Shown here one piece after another: positions 27,166-35,735 of a stretch of 54,298 nt of DNA; positions within the stretch are counted from its first letter, which is position 1, and the number at the start of each line of letters is the position of its first letter. The DNA is from Streptomyces sp. CB01580 (GTDB lineage Bacteria > Actinomycetota > Actinomycetes > Streptomycetales > Streptomycetaceae): assembly GCF_001905795.1 (NCBI RefSeq), contig NZ_LIXJ01000041.1:1-54298 (forward strand), given 5' to 3'. Below the pieces are notes generated by a model. That model searched no databases. It was not told where the DNA came from and saw nothing but the letters and a program-made list of their open reading frames with translations. A program made the position numbers and the translations under genes.

Positions 27166-28434
27166 TCACAGGCGAAGGACGACCAGGGCGGTGTCGTCGG
27201 AGCCGCCGACAGGTGGGGACAGGTCGGCCAGGAGTGTGTCGGCGAGCGTGTCGGGGTCGGTGCCCTGGTGGCGGACGAGAGAGGCGGCAAGCCGGGTCAG
27301 GCCGACATCGATGTCCTCATGGCGGCGTTCGATCAGCCCGTCGGTATACAGCACAAGGGTGGCCCCCTCGGTGAACACGGCCTCCGCCTGGGGGCGGCGG
27401 GGGGTGTGCTCGGGGCGGGCGCCGAGCGGGGGGTCGGTGGCCTGGTCGAGGAAGTCCACGGTGCCATCGGAGTACAGCAGGGCCGGTGGAGGATGGCCGG
27501 CGTTGCTGTAGGCGATGGTGCGGTTGGTGGCGTCGACGACACACAGAACCGCGGTGGCCGACTCCGCACCGTCGACCGATCGGGCGTACAGACCGAGAGT
27601 GTCCAGGGCCTGGGCCGGGCCGTCGGTGACGAGGGAAGCCGCGGTGAGGGCGCTGCGCAGCTGGCCCATGACGCCGGCGGCGGCCAGCCCCTGGCCGACG
27701 ACGTCGCCGACGGCCACCGCGATACGGCCGTCAGGCAGCTCGACGAGTTCGTACCAGTCCCCGCACACGTTCAGCACCCCAGCCCCGGGGCGGTAGCGCA
27801 CCGCGGCGCGGTGATGCCTCAAAGGCCCAGGGGCGGGCAGCATCGCCCCCTGCAGGCTCAGGGCGACCTCGCGTTCGCGGGCGTGCGCCTCACGCAGCCG
27901 CTCGTTGACCTCCTGCAGCTCCCGGGCCCGGGTGTACAGCTCGGCTTCCAGCACGGTCGCCCGGTCTTTGCCGCCTCGGCTACGGACGAGCTCGGTGATG
28001 TCCTCCTCCCGGTGCAGCAGCAGCGCCACCCGCCCGTCCGGGCCGAAGACGGGGACGTTGACCGGACTCCAGTACCGCTCCTCCCACACCCCGGGCCGGT
28101 CCGGGTACTCCACGTCATAGCGGTGAAGCGTCATGGCATCGCGCTGCCCGGTGGCAGCCACCCACCGCAGCGATGCCTGCAGCTTGCGCATACCGGTCAC
28201 CGCGGGGTCCCTGGGGTCGTCGGGAAAGGCGTCAGACAGATAGCGGCCCACCACCTGATCACGGCTACGTCCCATGCCGCTCAGGAACGCCTCGTTGACG
28301 TCGACGTACACCAGGTCCGTGGTGAACAGGGCCACCGCGCTCGGCAGCGCCTGGAAGACCGCCTCGTAGTCGATCCTGTGCGTGTTCACGATGCCACCTG
28401 TCAGCGACGCTGTACCGATCACGTGCCCTGTCAC
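27166..28434 (-). CDS. PAS-domain SpoIIE/PP2C serine phosphatase
   Basis: The protein is about 422 residues; start ATG 28434 or GTG 28389 (VNTHRIDYEAVFQALPSAVA). A PAS domain (residues about 20-150: PSAVALFTTDLVYVDVNEAF, GRSRDQVVGR, REEDITELVR) is joined by a coiled linker (ELYTRARELQEVNERLREAH) to a SpoIIE-type PP2C domain. Metal-binding motifs are GDWYELVELPDGRIAVAVGD, VVGQGLAAAGVMGQ and the final GGSDDTALVVLRL. Such proteins dephosphorylate anti-sigma antagonists in Streptomyces stress and development pathways. PAS suggests a ligand- or redox-responsive input. No partner anti-sigma gene is nearby. It appears complete. Confidence 0.88.
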   Translation of the reverse strand: MTGHVIGTASLTGGIVNTHRIDYEAVFQALPSAVALFTTDLVYVDVNEAFLSGMGRSRDQVVGRYLSDAFPDDPRDPAVTGMRKLQASLRWVAATGQRDAMTLHRYDVEYPDRPGVWEERYWSPVNVPVFGPDGRVALLLHREEDITELVRSRGGKDRATVLEAELYTRARELQEVNERLREAHAREREVALSLQGAMLPAPGPLRHHRAAVRYRPGAGVLNVCGDWYELVELPDGRIAVAVGDVVGQGLAAAGVMGQLRSALTAASLVTDGPAQALDTLGLYARSVDGAESATAVLCVVDATNRTIAYSNAGHPPPALLYSDGTVDFLDQATDPPLGARPEHTPRRPQAEAVFTEGATLVLYTDGLIERRHEDIDVGLTRLAASLVRHQGTDPDTLADTLLADLSPPVGGSDDTALVVLRL

Positions 28435-28659
28435 GATATGTACCAGCGTGCCTCCAGAGAGGGCGGCACACCTGTGTCACAGACATCTACGACCCGTCCG
28501 GACACGGACCAGCCGACCTCGCCAAACCCCTCCGTTCGAATTCTGAGCTGGGCAAACACCGAAACACCACGAGTCGCCATGTCATGAACGACTCAGAAAC
28601 AGCTGAAAGCCCTGCCCGCCCACCGCCGCGTCGCCGGTGGGGGCTGACCAGCGTGGATT

Positions 28660-28711
28660 CCTGGGGGTGGACGACCGACCCGCTCCAGCGGGCCAGGTCG
28701 TCCACCCCAGG
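28660..28711. repeat. Long hairpin between the phosphatase and the IS30 fragment
   Basis: CCTGGGGGTGGACGACC at 28660-28676 pairs, with one extra G, with GGTCGTCCACCCCAGG at 28696-28711. The interior CCCGCT/AGCGGG forms a second stem. The near-continuous hairpin is much stronger than a typical terminator. It may be a bidirectional terminator or a small palindromic repeat. Confidence 0.55.
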
Positions 28712-28719
28712 CGCTCTAC

Positions 28720-29373
28720 GTGCAAGGACGCGGCCAGCTACGGCGGGAACTGGCGGGCGCCCTGCGCAGCGGACGCGCCCGGCGCAGGCCACACCGCCAG
28801 GCCAACTGCCGCCAGCCCCGTTTCACCGATCCCATGGTCGTGATCAGTGAACGGCCCGCCGAAGCGGACAACCGGGCCGTGCCCGGCCACTGGGAGGGCG
28901 ACCTGATCATCGGTAAGGACGGCGGCTCGGCGATCGGCACCCTCGTCGAACGCAGCACCCGCTACGTGATGCTTCTACACCTGCCTGACGACCACACCGC
29001 AGCCAGCGTCCGCGATGCCCTGACGGAGACCGCGCAGAGGCTCCCGCAGCACCTGAAACGGTCCCTGACCTGGGACCAGGGCGCAGAGATGGCCGCCCAC
29101 CGCAGCTTCACCCTCGCCACGGACATCCCTGTCTACTTCTGCGACCCGGCCAGCCCCTGGCAGCGCGGCTCGAACGAAAACACCAACGGCCTGCTCCGCC
29201 AGTACTTCCCCAAGGGCACAGACCTGTCCGTCCACACCCGCCAGCACCTCGACGCCGTCGCCGCCCAGCTCAACAGCCGACCATGCAAAACGCTCGACTG
29301 GGAAACCCCAGCCGAGCGCCTGCATAAACTACTCACGGCCTGATCAACACGACCACGTGTTGCGACGATCCCT
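28720..29373 (+). pseudogene. IS30-family transposase, C-terminal half
   Basis: The frame from about 28720 to the stop at 29341 holds the full catalytic core: VPGHWEGDLIIGKDGGSAIG, RSLTWDQGAEMAAHRSFTL and QRGSNENTNGLLRQYFPKGT, with Asp, Asp and Glu. It lacks the N-terminal HTH domains. The end GTGTTGCGACGATCCC near 29358-29373 looks like an IS30 terminal repeat. It differs from the intact IS30 at 16595. Confidence 0.8.
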
Positions 29374-29759
29374 AGAATCCGCCGGCCGGGGAGCGGGGCT
29401 TCATGGTGAGCAGGTGTCAGGGTGCCGAGGTCGCGGGTGTTCCTGTGTCAGGGTTGGGGATGCCAGCGGCGGTCACCGCGGCGGCCGGGTGCCGCAGGAC
29501 GGTGACCGGGACGGCGCCGGGATCGGTGCTGGGACTGGTGAAGAGGTGGTGTTCTAACCCTGCACTATTCAGTCGGGCCAGCAGGCGCCGCTCGATGTCG
29601 CGCACTTGGACCGGAGGCGCGCGCGTCCTGTCGGTACGCACGATGCCTCGGGCTGCATGAGCCTCACGCGCCCACGCGCTCGGCACGTTCCGGGGGGCGA
29701 GGGCCGGGCGACGGCGGACTGAGGGCTGCGGCCTGGGGCTCAGGTCGCGGTCGACGAGG
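29374..29759. other. Region with no firm gene
   Basis: About 385 bases. A minus-strand frame (GIVRTDRTRAPPVQVRDIER, RLLARLNSAGLEHHLFTSPS) has some coding character but no recognised family and no clear start. Confidence 0.35.
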
Positions 29760-30638
29760 TTACGAACCCTCCGTGAACGCGATGGCGTGGTCAACGGCCC
29801 ACTGGCGAAACGTTCGCGGCGCCGTCCCGAGAATGTCGGCCACCGCAGTGGTGATGTACGCGGGCTGTCCGATGGCCGCACGCCACGCGGCGAGCAGCAT
29901 GTCGACGGCCGAGCTGGGCACCGTACCCTCCCACAGGCTTCGGAACTCGTCTGGCGTTATCTCCTCGAATGCGATCCGGCGCCCCAGGACGTCACCGATG
30001 GCGTCCAGCTGCGCGGCTTGGGTCAGTGATTCGGGGCCGGTAAGGACGTAGTCGCCTCCGACGTATCCGTCCTGATAGAGCGTCCGCGCCGCGACGGCTG
30101 CGATGGCGCGGTCGTCGACCGGTGCCGACTCGGCAGCGCTGTAAGGCCACCGGACGACTTCGCCGGCCCGGATCGCGGGCGCCCACCAGGCCAGCGAGTT
30201 CGACGCGAACATCCCCGGCCGGATGATCGTCGACTCGAGTCCGGTGGCCGCGATGAGCCGCTCGATGTCGGCGTGCAGCACCGCCATGGGATTGGGCTGC
30301 TGGAAGAGGGGGTGCGGCGTCTGATGCGGGGAGGAGAGGAAGACGACCCGCCGCACGTGGGCTGCCAGCCGCTCGACGACTGCCGCGGCGGTCTGAGGTG
30401 GGGCGGTCCAGACGAGGAAGACCGCACCGGCGCCACTCAACGCCGGATCGAGCGACTCGGGCACAGTGAGGTCACCGGCGAAGACCTCGACCTTCGCCGG
30501 CAGCAACGCCGCCGCCTCAGAGCGACGGGTGAGGGCACGGACCGGCACGCCCGCGTCGAGGAGTTGGTCGATGACGACGCGGCCGACCCGGCCCGTCGCC
30601 CCAGTGACGAGCACGGGGGGAATGTCTATCTGATTCAT
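29760..30638 (-). CDS. NmrA-like NAD(P)-binding reductase
   Basis: The protein has 292 residues. The N-terminal Rossmann motif VTGATGRVGRVVIDQLL (GxxGxxG) is preceded by a single beta strand; RALTRRSEAA fits the NADP-phosphate contact. Later motifs AVFLVWTAPPQTAAAVVERL, VVFLSSPHQTPHP and STIIRPGMFASNSLAWW place it in the NmrA/atypical SDR group, which reduces quinones or small carbonyls or acts as a redox sensor. The classical YxxxK dyad is not obvious. It is divergent from a TetR-type gene, with only 64 bases between starts, so TetR probably controls it. The substrate is unknown. Confidence 0.85.
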   Translation of the reverse strand: MNQIDIPPVLVTGATGRVGRVVIDQLLDAGVPVRALTRRSEAAALLPAKVEVFAGDLTVPESLDPALSGAGAVFLVWTAPPQTAAAVVERLAAHVRRVVFLSSPHQTPHPLFQQPNPMAVLHADIERLIAATGLESTIIRPGMFASNSLAWWAPAIRAGEVVRWPYSAAESAPVDDRAIAAVAARTLYQDGYVGGDYVLTGPESLTQAAQLDAIGDVLGRRIAFEEITPDEFRSLWEGTVPSSAVDMLLAAWRAAIGQPAYITTAVADILGTAPRTFRQWAVDHAIAFTEGS

Positions 30639-30702
30639 GCCGCCATGAAAACGTTACCTGGTTAAAAAAGCAACTCAGTCATAAATGTCTTACGGTGATC
30701 AG
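30639..30702. promoter_or_regulatory. Divergent promoter region between reductase and tetR
   Basis: The 64 bases are unusually AT-rich for this window (ACGTTACCTGGTTAAAAAAG, CATAAATGTCTTAC). They must hold both promoters and, by family precedent, the TetR operator. The partial palindrome TTACCTGGTTAA is a candidate half. Confidence 0.5.
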
Positions 30703-31025
30703 ATGAGCGAGTTGACGGGACTGCGAGCCCGCAAGAAGGAGCGGACGCGCGACGCCATTGGAGACGCAGCCGTCTCGCTGTTCTTGGAGCGCGGCTTCGA
30801 CCGCATCTCGGTCAACGACATCGCCGCGGCAGCCGAGATCTCCAAGCCGACTCTCTTCCGGTACTTCCCCACCAAGGAAGACCTGGTGCTGCACCGGTTT
30901 GCGGACCACCAGGGCGAGGCAGCACGCGTCGTACGTGACCGTAAGTCCGGCATCAAGCCGGTGACGGCGCTGCACCGGCACTTCCGGGCCGGCCTCGATC
31001 GGCACGACCCCGTCACCGGCCTCAG
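30703..31025 (+). pseudogene. TetR-family regulator, ligand domain truncated
   Basis: Start ATG 30703 (MSELTGLRARKKERTRDAIG). The complete DNA-binding domain is present: AAVSLFLERGFDRISVNDIA, AAAEISKPTLFRYFPTKEDL. The sequence follows the family to DRHDPVTGL, then changes at about 31025. Only about 107 of roughly 200 residues remain, so ligand binding and normal dimerisation are lost. A stop after 22 foreign residues closes the frame at 31072. Regulation of the divergent reductase gene may be disturbed. Confidence 0.8.
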
Positions 31026-31028
31026 TAA

Positions 31029-31220
31029 TCATCCCGAAAGGGCGCGTTGCAGCAGGGGGCGGTGCGCGGGGTAAAGGGTGCGTCCGGCTGCGGTGATCGC
31101 GGCATCGAGCTGGTCGAGGGAGCCGGCCGGCCACCAGGTGGCGTCCAGGGCGTCGTCGGCGGCGATGGCGGTCACGGTGGCGGGCAGTAATGGTGACGTC
31201 GGGTATTGGAACTGTCCGAA
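31029..31220 (-). pseudogene. C-terminal fragment of an unrecognised protein
   Basis: The minus-strand frame reads TSPLLPATVTAIAADDALDA, TWWPAGSLDQLDAAITAAGR and LYPAHRPLLQRALSG, then a stop. Its composition is protein-like and it abuts the break in the TetR gene. No family was identified and no start lies in frame upstream. Confidence 0.35.
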
Positions 31221-31320
31221 TGGGTGTTGTTCGCTGCCCATGTGGTGAGAGGGCTGGGTCCCCTCGTGGCGGCGGAAAGTCGGTCGCTTCTTGCCTACGA
31301 GTGCGTGAGAATCCGACGTC

Positions 31321-31851
31321 ATGACGATCTTGGCGTGTGATCTTCTGCTGGAGCGGTTCCGGTGGGTCGGTGGCCACGCGGATATGTGGCCGCTCTTTCG
31401 GGATGGCGATGCTTTCCGCGTGGTTGTGCGGGCGCTGGTGGCTCCGTTCCGTGACGCGGGGGTGACGGGGGTGTGCGGGATCGAGTCGCGAGGGTTCCTG
31501 CTCGGAGGGGCAGCGGCGCTGGAGCTCGGCGTGGGTTTCATCGCCGTGCGGAAGGCAGCTGGGATGTTTCCCGGCGAGAAGCTCGTCCGGGAAACAGAGC
31601 CGGACTATCGGGGGATCCGGCACTCGCTGCGGATCCAGCGGGCGTCACTGGGGCCAGTCGACCGGGTTCTGTTCGTGGATGACTGGATCGAGACTGGAAA
31701 CCAGGCTCTGGCCGTTCGGGATCTGGTGAGCAGTGCGGGTGCGGAGTTGGCTGGATGCGCCGTGGTGGTCGACCAGATGCAGTCGAACTCCAAGGAGACG
31801 CTGGGACGTTTTCATGCGCTCGTGACCAGCGAAGAGCTTCCGGAGGCTTGA
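31321..31851 (+). CDS. Adenine phosphoribosyltransferase-like protein
   Basis: The protein has 176 residues. It shows the type I phosphoribosyltransferase fold: GVCGIESRGFLLGGAAALEL (the ESRG loop of Apt), GFIAVRKAAGMFPGEKL and the PRPP-binding motif RVLFVDDWIETGNQA. It also has an unusual Trp in place of the common Leu/Val after Asp-Asp. It differs from housekeeping apt in the N-terminal region (FRWVGGHADMWPLFRDGDAF). It ends 20 bases before the convergent end of the zinc-ribbon recombinase gene. It may be cargo of that module, or the host gene beside its insertion site. Purine base specificity is inferred. Confidence 0.8.
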   Translation: MTILACDLLLERFRWVGGHADMWPLFRDGDAFRVVVRALVAPFRDAGVTGVCGIESRGFLLGGAAALELGVGFIAVRKAAGMFPGEKLVRETEPDYRGIRHSLRIQRASLGPVDRVLFVDDWIETGNQALAVRDLVSSAGAELAGCAVVVDQMQSNSKETLGRFHALVTSEELPEA

Positions 31852-31870
31852 TCGCGTTGTGCTTTGGCTC

Positions 31871-34276
31871 TCATCGACTGCGTCGGCTGACTTCGGCGGC
31901 GTAGGTGGCCCAGTCGCCGGCGGAGAGCCGTTGCCAGGCGACAGCGACATCGGTGTGGATGCCCAGGGTGCGGGCGAGGATCGCGGCGGGGATCTCGGTG
32001 GCGAGCTGGAAGAGCGCGGTGCTGCGGGCCTGGTTGGGCCGGATCCCGAGCTGGTTGAGGCGTTGTGTCAGCTGAGTGGTGCTGATCGGCCGTCCGGGCT
32101 GGCCACCGGGGAAGAGCCATGGAGACGGCGCCAGAGCGCCGATGGTCGCGTGGTCCTTGCGGTTCGCGGCAACCGCGCGGGCCAGCGCGGCGACGGGCTC
32201 GGGCAGCCGGACCGGGGCATCGCCGAGGTGGAGATGTACTTCCCGAGCGCCGACCTCAATGTCCTCGATGGTCAACCGGTGGATTGCCGACGGCCCTTGG
32301 GCATAGAGGAGGAGAAGCAGCCCGGCGAGGCGGTCTTCGGGCTTGAGAGTGTCGTCGTGCAGGAGTCGGCGTGCGACGTCCCAGCGCTGCTCGGCGTCGA
32401 GTGGCTGGGTGGGGCCGTTCCAGCGGACGGCGGGGACGTGGACGGTGGTGAGCTTGTTGGTGCGGGCCCACCGGATGAAGTGCCCGGCCGTGTGGCGGTA
32501 GGTGGCGGAGTCGTCGGTGAGCCAGCGGTCGAGGTCGGCTTGCCGGCAGGTCTCCAGGGTGAGGTCGTGGGTCGCCAGCCAGTTCAGGAAGGCGACGGCC
32601 GCGTGGGTGCGTTGCCGTGCGGAGCTGAACTGCTGCGGGGTGACGGGGCTGCCGTTGTTGCGTCGGCGGAGTCGCCGGAGCAGGTGCCAGATCGCGTACC
32701 GGTGCAGAACTTTGCGCTGTTCGGTGTCCTGCTGGAATGCGAGGAGGCCGGTGAGAAAGCGTTCGAGGCGGACCATGTACTCGTCCCGCTCGGGCAGGGC
32801 CCCGACGCCGACGAGGACTTGGCGGAGGTGGGCGAGGGGCGGGCTGTCGGGCAGCTCGTCGAGGGCCTCGTGAGTCAGCGCTCTTCTGCCGGCCGCGAGG
32901 TCGGCCAGGACCGGAGACACGGACGGCTTGTTCAGCCACCGCTTGGCGGTGAGGGGGTGCTCGGTGGTGGCGATGTCGTTCCGCAGGGCTTCGAGACCGG
33001 GGTGGAGGGCATCGGACGGAGGGCCCAGGAGCTCGTTGAGGCGCCGGTTGATGAGACAACGAGCGCACTGGCCGGGGTGCGGGTAGTCGGGATCGCTGCA
33101 GGTGGGGCAGGTGTGCCAGACCTCAGGGACGGTGCAATCCAGGCAAAGGGGCTGGTCGAGAGTGCCGGAGACGACCGCTGCGACGCCGCCGCAGGCCGAG
33201 CACGGCGCCGAGCGGCGCTGACAGTCCAGGCACCACGGCCGACCCGTGGTGCGGGAGATCCCGCAGGGTTTCTTCTCGCCGCAGATACTGCAAGTCGCGG
33301 TGGGCAAGGCGGGGCAGCTTTGGCAGAGCGGGCCGACCGGCGTGCGGGTGTCCACAACCTTGCGCCGGCCGCAGTTGATGCAGGTCTCCAGGTTCGCCGG
33401 GTCGCTGACCAGGCAGTTCGGACACACTGGCCGACCTTGCTCGTCGCGGGTGGCGGGCTCTCGGCGGGCTCCGCATCCCGAGCACTCCTCGATGCGGGAG
33501 TGGGAGATACACATGCGGCAGACCCGCTGTCCGTTCAGAGGCTTGTCGATGCGTACGACTCTGTGGCAGACGGGGCAGGACGGCCGGACGATCCCGGCGA
33601 TGCCGGACTCGTGCAGCAGGTCGATCAGCTTGAGGATCGCGGGGTGGGGTGCGAGATGACCGTCCCCGGTCAGCAGAGCTGGGTGGGATTCCAGGGCCCA
33701 GGCGAGTTTCCGCTGGTAGGAGGGACCAGGTGCCGATCGACGGACCGCGTCGGAGACCGTCTCCCGTTCGGCCTGCGGGTCCAGTTCAGCGATCAGAGCG
33801 CCGACCACTGCGACGGGGTCACGCCCGTCAGTGTCCGGGCACTTGCCGCATCGTGGCCGCCCGGCCCGGTCGCGTGTAGCGACCTGGCGGGTGTTTCCGC
33901 AGGCAGCACACGGCTGGGGCTGCGGCCGCCCGCAGTTCCAGCAGTACCAGTCCTGGCCGCGGCGCTGGAGGGTTCGCATCGGCCTGCCGCATGCGGTGCA
34001 ACACGGCGGCGAGACCGTCTGGGCCCCAGCCGCACGCAGGGCGATGAGCAGGTCGCCGACGGCTCTGGGCGCCGGCGAGCGGCCGTCGGTCAGCACCCGG
34101 GGATGCTCAGCGAGATGTGCCGCGAGGCGACGTGACTTCGAGCGGCCGCCCGCGACGCCGGCGACCACGGCGCGGATCCGGCCAGGCTCCAGCTGCCGTT
34201 CGACGGCCACGACCAGGTCCACGATGAGTCCGATCGGGTCGGTGACGGCCCGATCGGGGTGCCCGGGTATGGTCAT
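31871..34276 (-). CDS. Zinc-ribbon-rich protein with a recombinase-like C-terminus
   Basis: The protein has 801 residues. ATG 34276 overlaps the stop of the upstream XRE-like gene by four bases (ATGA). Residues about 90-400 hold some fifteen CxxC pairs (CCTACGRPM, WYCWNCG, CAACGNTRQ, SCPVCHR, ECSGCGARRE, TCINCGRRK, TCSICGEKKPC, PCSACGG, TCPTCSDP, CARCLINRR), about seven zinc ribbons in series. The rest resembles a tyrosine recombinase: core-binding helices (RTHAAVAFLNWLATHDLTLE, HTAGHFIRWARTNK) then RLAGLLLLLYAQGPSAIHRL and ARSTALFQLATEIPAAILAR. The catalytic Arg of GLR and the terminal Tyr appear replaced (QGP; AWQRL). It is probably a DNA-binding partner of the adjacent active recombinase. 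Confidence 0.75.
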   Translation of the reverse strand: MTIPGHPDRAVTDPIGLIVDLVVAVERQLEPGRIRAVVAGVAGGRSKSRRLAAHLAEHPRVLTDGRSPAPRAVGDLLIALRAAGAQTVSPPCCTACGRPMRTLQRRGQDWYCWNCGRPQPQPCAACGNTRQVATRDRAGRPRCGKCPDTDGRDPVAVVGALIAELDPQAERETVSDAVRRSAPGPSYQRKLAWALESHPALLTGDGHLAPHPAILKLIDLLHESGIAGIVRPSCPVCHRVVRIDKPLNGQRVCRMCISHSRIEECSGCGARREPATRDEQGRPVCPNCLVSDPANLETCINCGRRKVVDTRTPVGPLCQSCPALPTATCSICGEKKPCGISRTTGRPWCLDCQRRSAPCSACGGVAAVVSGTLDQPLCLDCTVPEVWHTCPTCSDPDYPHPGQCARCLINRRLNELLGPPSDALHPGLEALRNDIATTEHPLTAKRWLNKPSVSPVLADLAAGRRALTHEALDELPDSPPLAHLRQVLVGVGALPERDEYMVRLERFLTGLLAFQQDTEQRKVLHRYAIWHLLRRLRRRNNGSPVTPQQFSSARQRTHAAVAFLNWLATHDLTLETCRQADLDRWLTDDSATYRHTAGHFIRWARTNKLTTVHVPAVRWNGPTQPLDAEQRWDVARRLLHDDTLKPEDRLAGLLLLLYAQGPSAIHRLTIEDIEVGAREVHLHLGDAPVRLPEPVAALARAVAANRKDHATIGALAPSPWLFPGGQPGRPISTTQLTQRLNQLGIRPNQARSTALFQLATEIPAAILARTLGIHTDVAVAWQRLSAGDWATYAAEVSRRSR

Positions 34277-34614
34277 GGCCGCTCGAGACCGCGGATGCGA
34301 GCTCGTTTGGGTCGCAGGTCACCGACGCCTGCCTCAGCGCCAACGGCCTTCTTTGTCCGGGTAGTTGATCCGGCACCCGCTGCGACGGCGGGCTCGATGA
34401 GGTCGTCCATGGTGCAGTCGAGGATGTCGAGGAGGGCCATGAGGATTTTCAGGCTGAGCCGCTCGGGGCGCTCGACGACGAGCCGGTAGACCTGGCTGGA
34501 GGACAGGGTGATGCCGCGTTCGTCCAGCAGCGGGATGAGGTCGGTGGTGGAGAACAGGCCGCGGTCGGCCATGACCTTGCGCAGGTGCCAGTGGTAGTCG
34601 AGCTTGGCGGCCAT
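34273..34614 (-). CDS. Small XRE/Cro-type DNA-binding protein of the recombinase operon
   Basis: The protein has 113 residues. The first 75 form a Cro/C1-type helix-turn-helix: YHWHLRKVMADRGLFSTTDL, IPLLDERGITLSSSQVYRLV, RLSLKILMALLDILDCTMDD. A basic tail (KRARIRGLERP) follows. Its ATG overlaps the recombinase stop (TGATG) and its stop overlaps the next ATG, so the three genes are translationally coupled. By analogy with small third proteins of recombinase trios it may act as a directionality or accessory factor, or as autoregulator. That is inference. Confidence 0.75.
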   Translation of the reverse strand: MAAKLDYHWHLRKVMADRGLFSTTDLIPLLDERGITLSSSQVYRLVVERPERLSLKILMALLDILDCTMDDLIEPAVAAGAGSTTRTKKAVGAEAGVGDLRPKRARIRGLERP

Positions 34615-35735
34615 CAGCGGTCCTTGTCTGCGGAGGTCGGGGCGAGCGCGGGAGCGAGTGCCTTGTGGAGCATGGTGTTCATGAAGTCGTCGCTGACGTG
34701 GGTGTAGATGGCGGTGGAGCTGTCATTCTCGTGACCGACTTGCTGCTGCAGAAACCGCCGGTCGACCCCGTCCTCCGTGAGATGGGTGACGTAGGAGTGG
34801 CGAGCGGAATGGACGGTCAGCTCCTTCGGGAGCTTCAGGGCGTCACGGTAGGCAACGAACCGGGCGTTGATCTCCGCCGGCTTGACCCGGCCTCCCCGCT
34901 CGGTCACCCACAACGCCGGGTGGTCCCCGCAGCCGAACCGCGGCCGGACGTTCTCCACGTAATCGGCGACCGCCTCCACCGCCCAGTCCATCACCGACAG
35001 CACGTTCCTCCGCCGCGGCGGCTGGCCCTTCTTCGCCTTGCCGTAACGGACGTTGAGCGTGCCGTACCGGCCGAACTGCGGCGCCTTCGCATTCCGCCCG
35101 AAGTCGACCACATCCAGCTTCGACGTCTCCGTGCGGCGCAGCCCCCACCCGTAGATGACCTTGAAGAGGGTGGCGTCGCGGTAGGCGGCGAGGGCTCCCT
35201 TGCGCTTGGCCCGGACCGCCCGTTCGACCTGGTCATCGGCGTAGTCGAGGAAGCGCTGAATCTCCTCGCGGATGAACGGCCTCGCCTCGGGACGACCCTC
35301 GTAGTCGTTGAGGTGGGCGATGGTGTTCCACTCGTGGCAGATGGCCACCGGGTGAGTGCCGAAGGCGTCCTCGCAGGCCACCACCCAGCCGTAACGGCCG
35401 TCGATCAGGAACTCGCTGAACAGGCGCAGGCTGCCCTGGTAGCTGCGGATCGTGGACGGCGCGAGGTGCTTCTCGCTGGTCAACCACAGTGACCATTCGT
35501 CCACGTGGCCGGGTGTCCAGGCCCACGGGTATTCGTTGGTGTGCTCCAGAAACCGGCGTATGAGCCGTTCCCGGCCGGTGACCGTGTCGTCGCGGAGCCC
35601 GCGGGCGGCCTGCTGAGCCCGCCAGCCCCGCAGCATCGCCTCGACCATCGCGTCCTGCGGACGCAACTGGACCACACCGGAGACCAGCTCCAGATGAGCC
35701 GCCCCAGCCAGGTCGGCACGTCGCTGAAGACCCAC
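34614..35735 (-). CDS. Tyrosine recombinase/integrase, complete
   Basis: The protein has 373 residues. It has an N-terminal SAM-like core-binding domain (about residues 50-130: RLIRRFLEHTNEYPWAWTPG, SLWLTSEKHLAPSTIRSYQG) and a catalytic domain with every expected residue. These are Arg in YGWGLRRTETSKLDV, Lys in the beta-hairpin RYGKAKKGQPP, His-x-x-Arg in LTVHSARHSYVTHL, His in VGHENDSS and the Tyr nucleophile in TAIYTHVSDD. It is the first gene of a coupled three-gene operon and the only member with a full active site. The size resembles TnpA of Tn554. Start 35735 is the longest; an internal start near residue 30 is possible. Confidence 0.85.
   Translation of the reverse strand: MGLQRRADLAGAAHLELVSGVVQLRPQDAMVEAMLRGWRAQQAARGLRDDTVTGRERLIRRFLEHTNEYPWAWTPGHVDEWSLWLTSEKHLAPSTIRSYQGSLRLFSEFLIDGRYGWVVACEDAFGTHPVAICHEWNTIAHLNDYEGRPEARPFIREEIQRFLDYADDQVERAVRAKRKGALAAYRDATLFKVIYGWGLRRTETSKLDVVDFGRNAKAPQFGRYGTLNVRYGKAKKGQPPRRRNVLSVMDWAVEAVADYVENVRPRFGCGDHPALWVTERGGRVKPAEINARFVAYRDALKLPKELTVHSARHSYVTHLTEDGVDRRFLQQQVGHENDSSTAIYTHVSDDFMNTMLHKALAPALAPTSADKDR

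Noticed and set aside
31859..34135. Plus-strand 758-codon open frame opposite the zinc-ribbon gene
   Set aside because: It is an antisense shadow; the minus frame has regular CxxC motifs and translational coupling to its neighbours.
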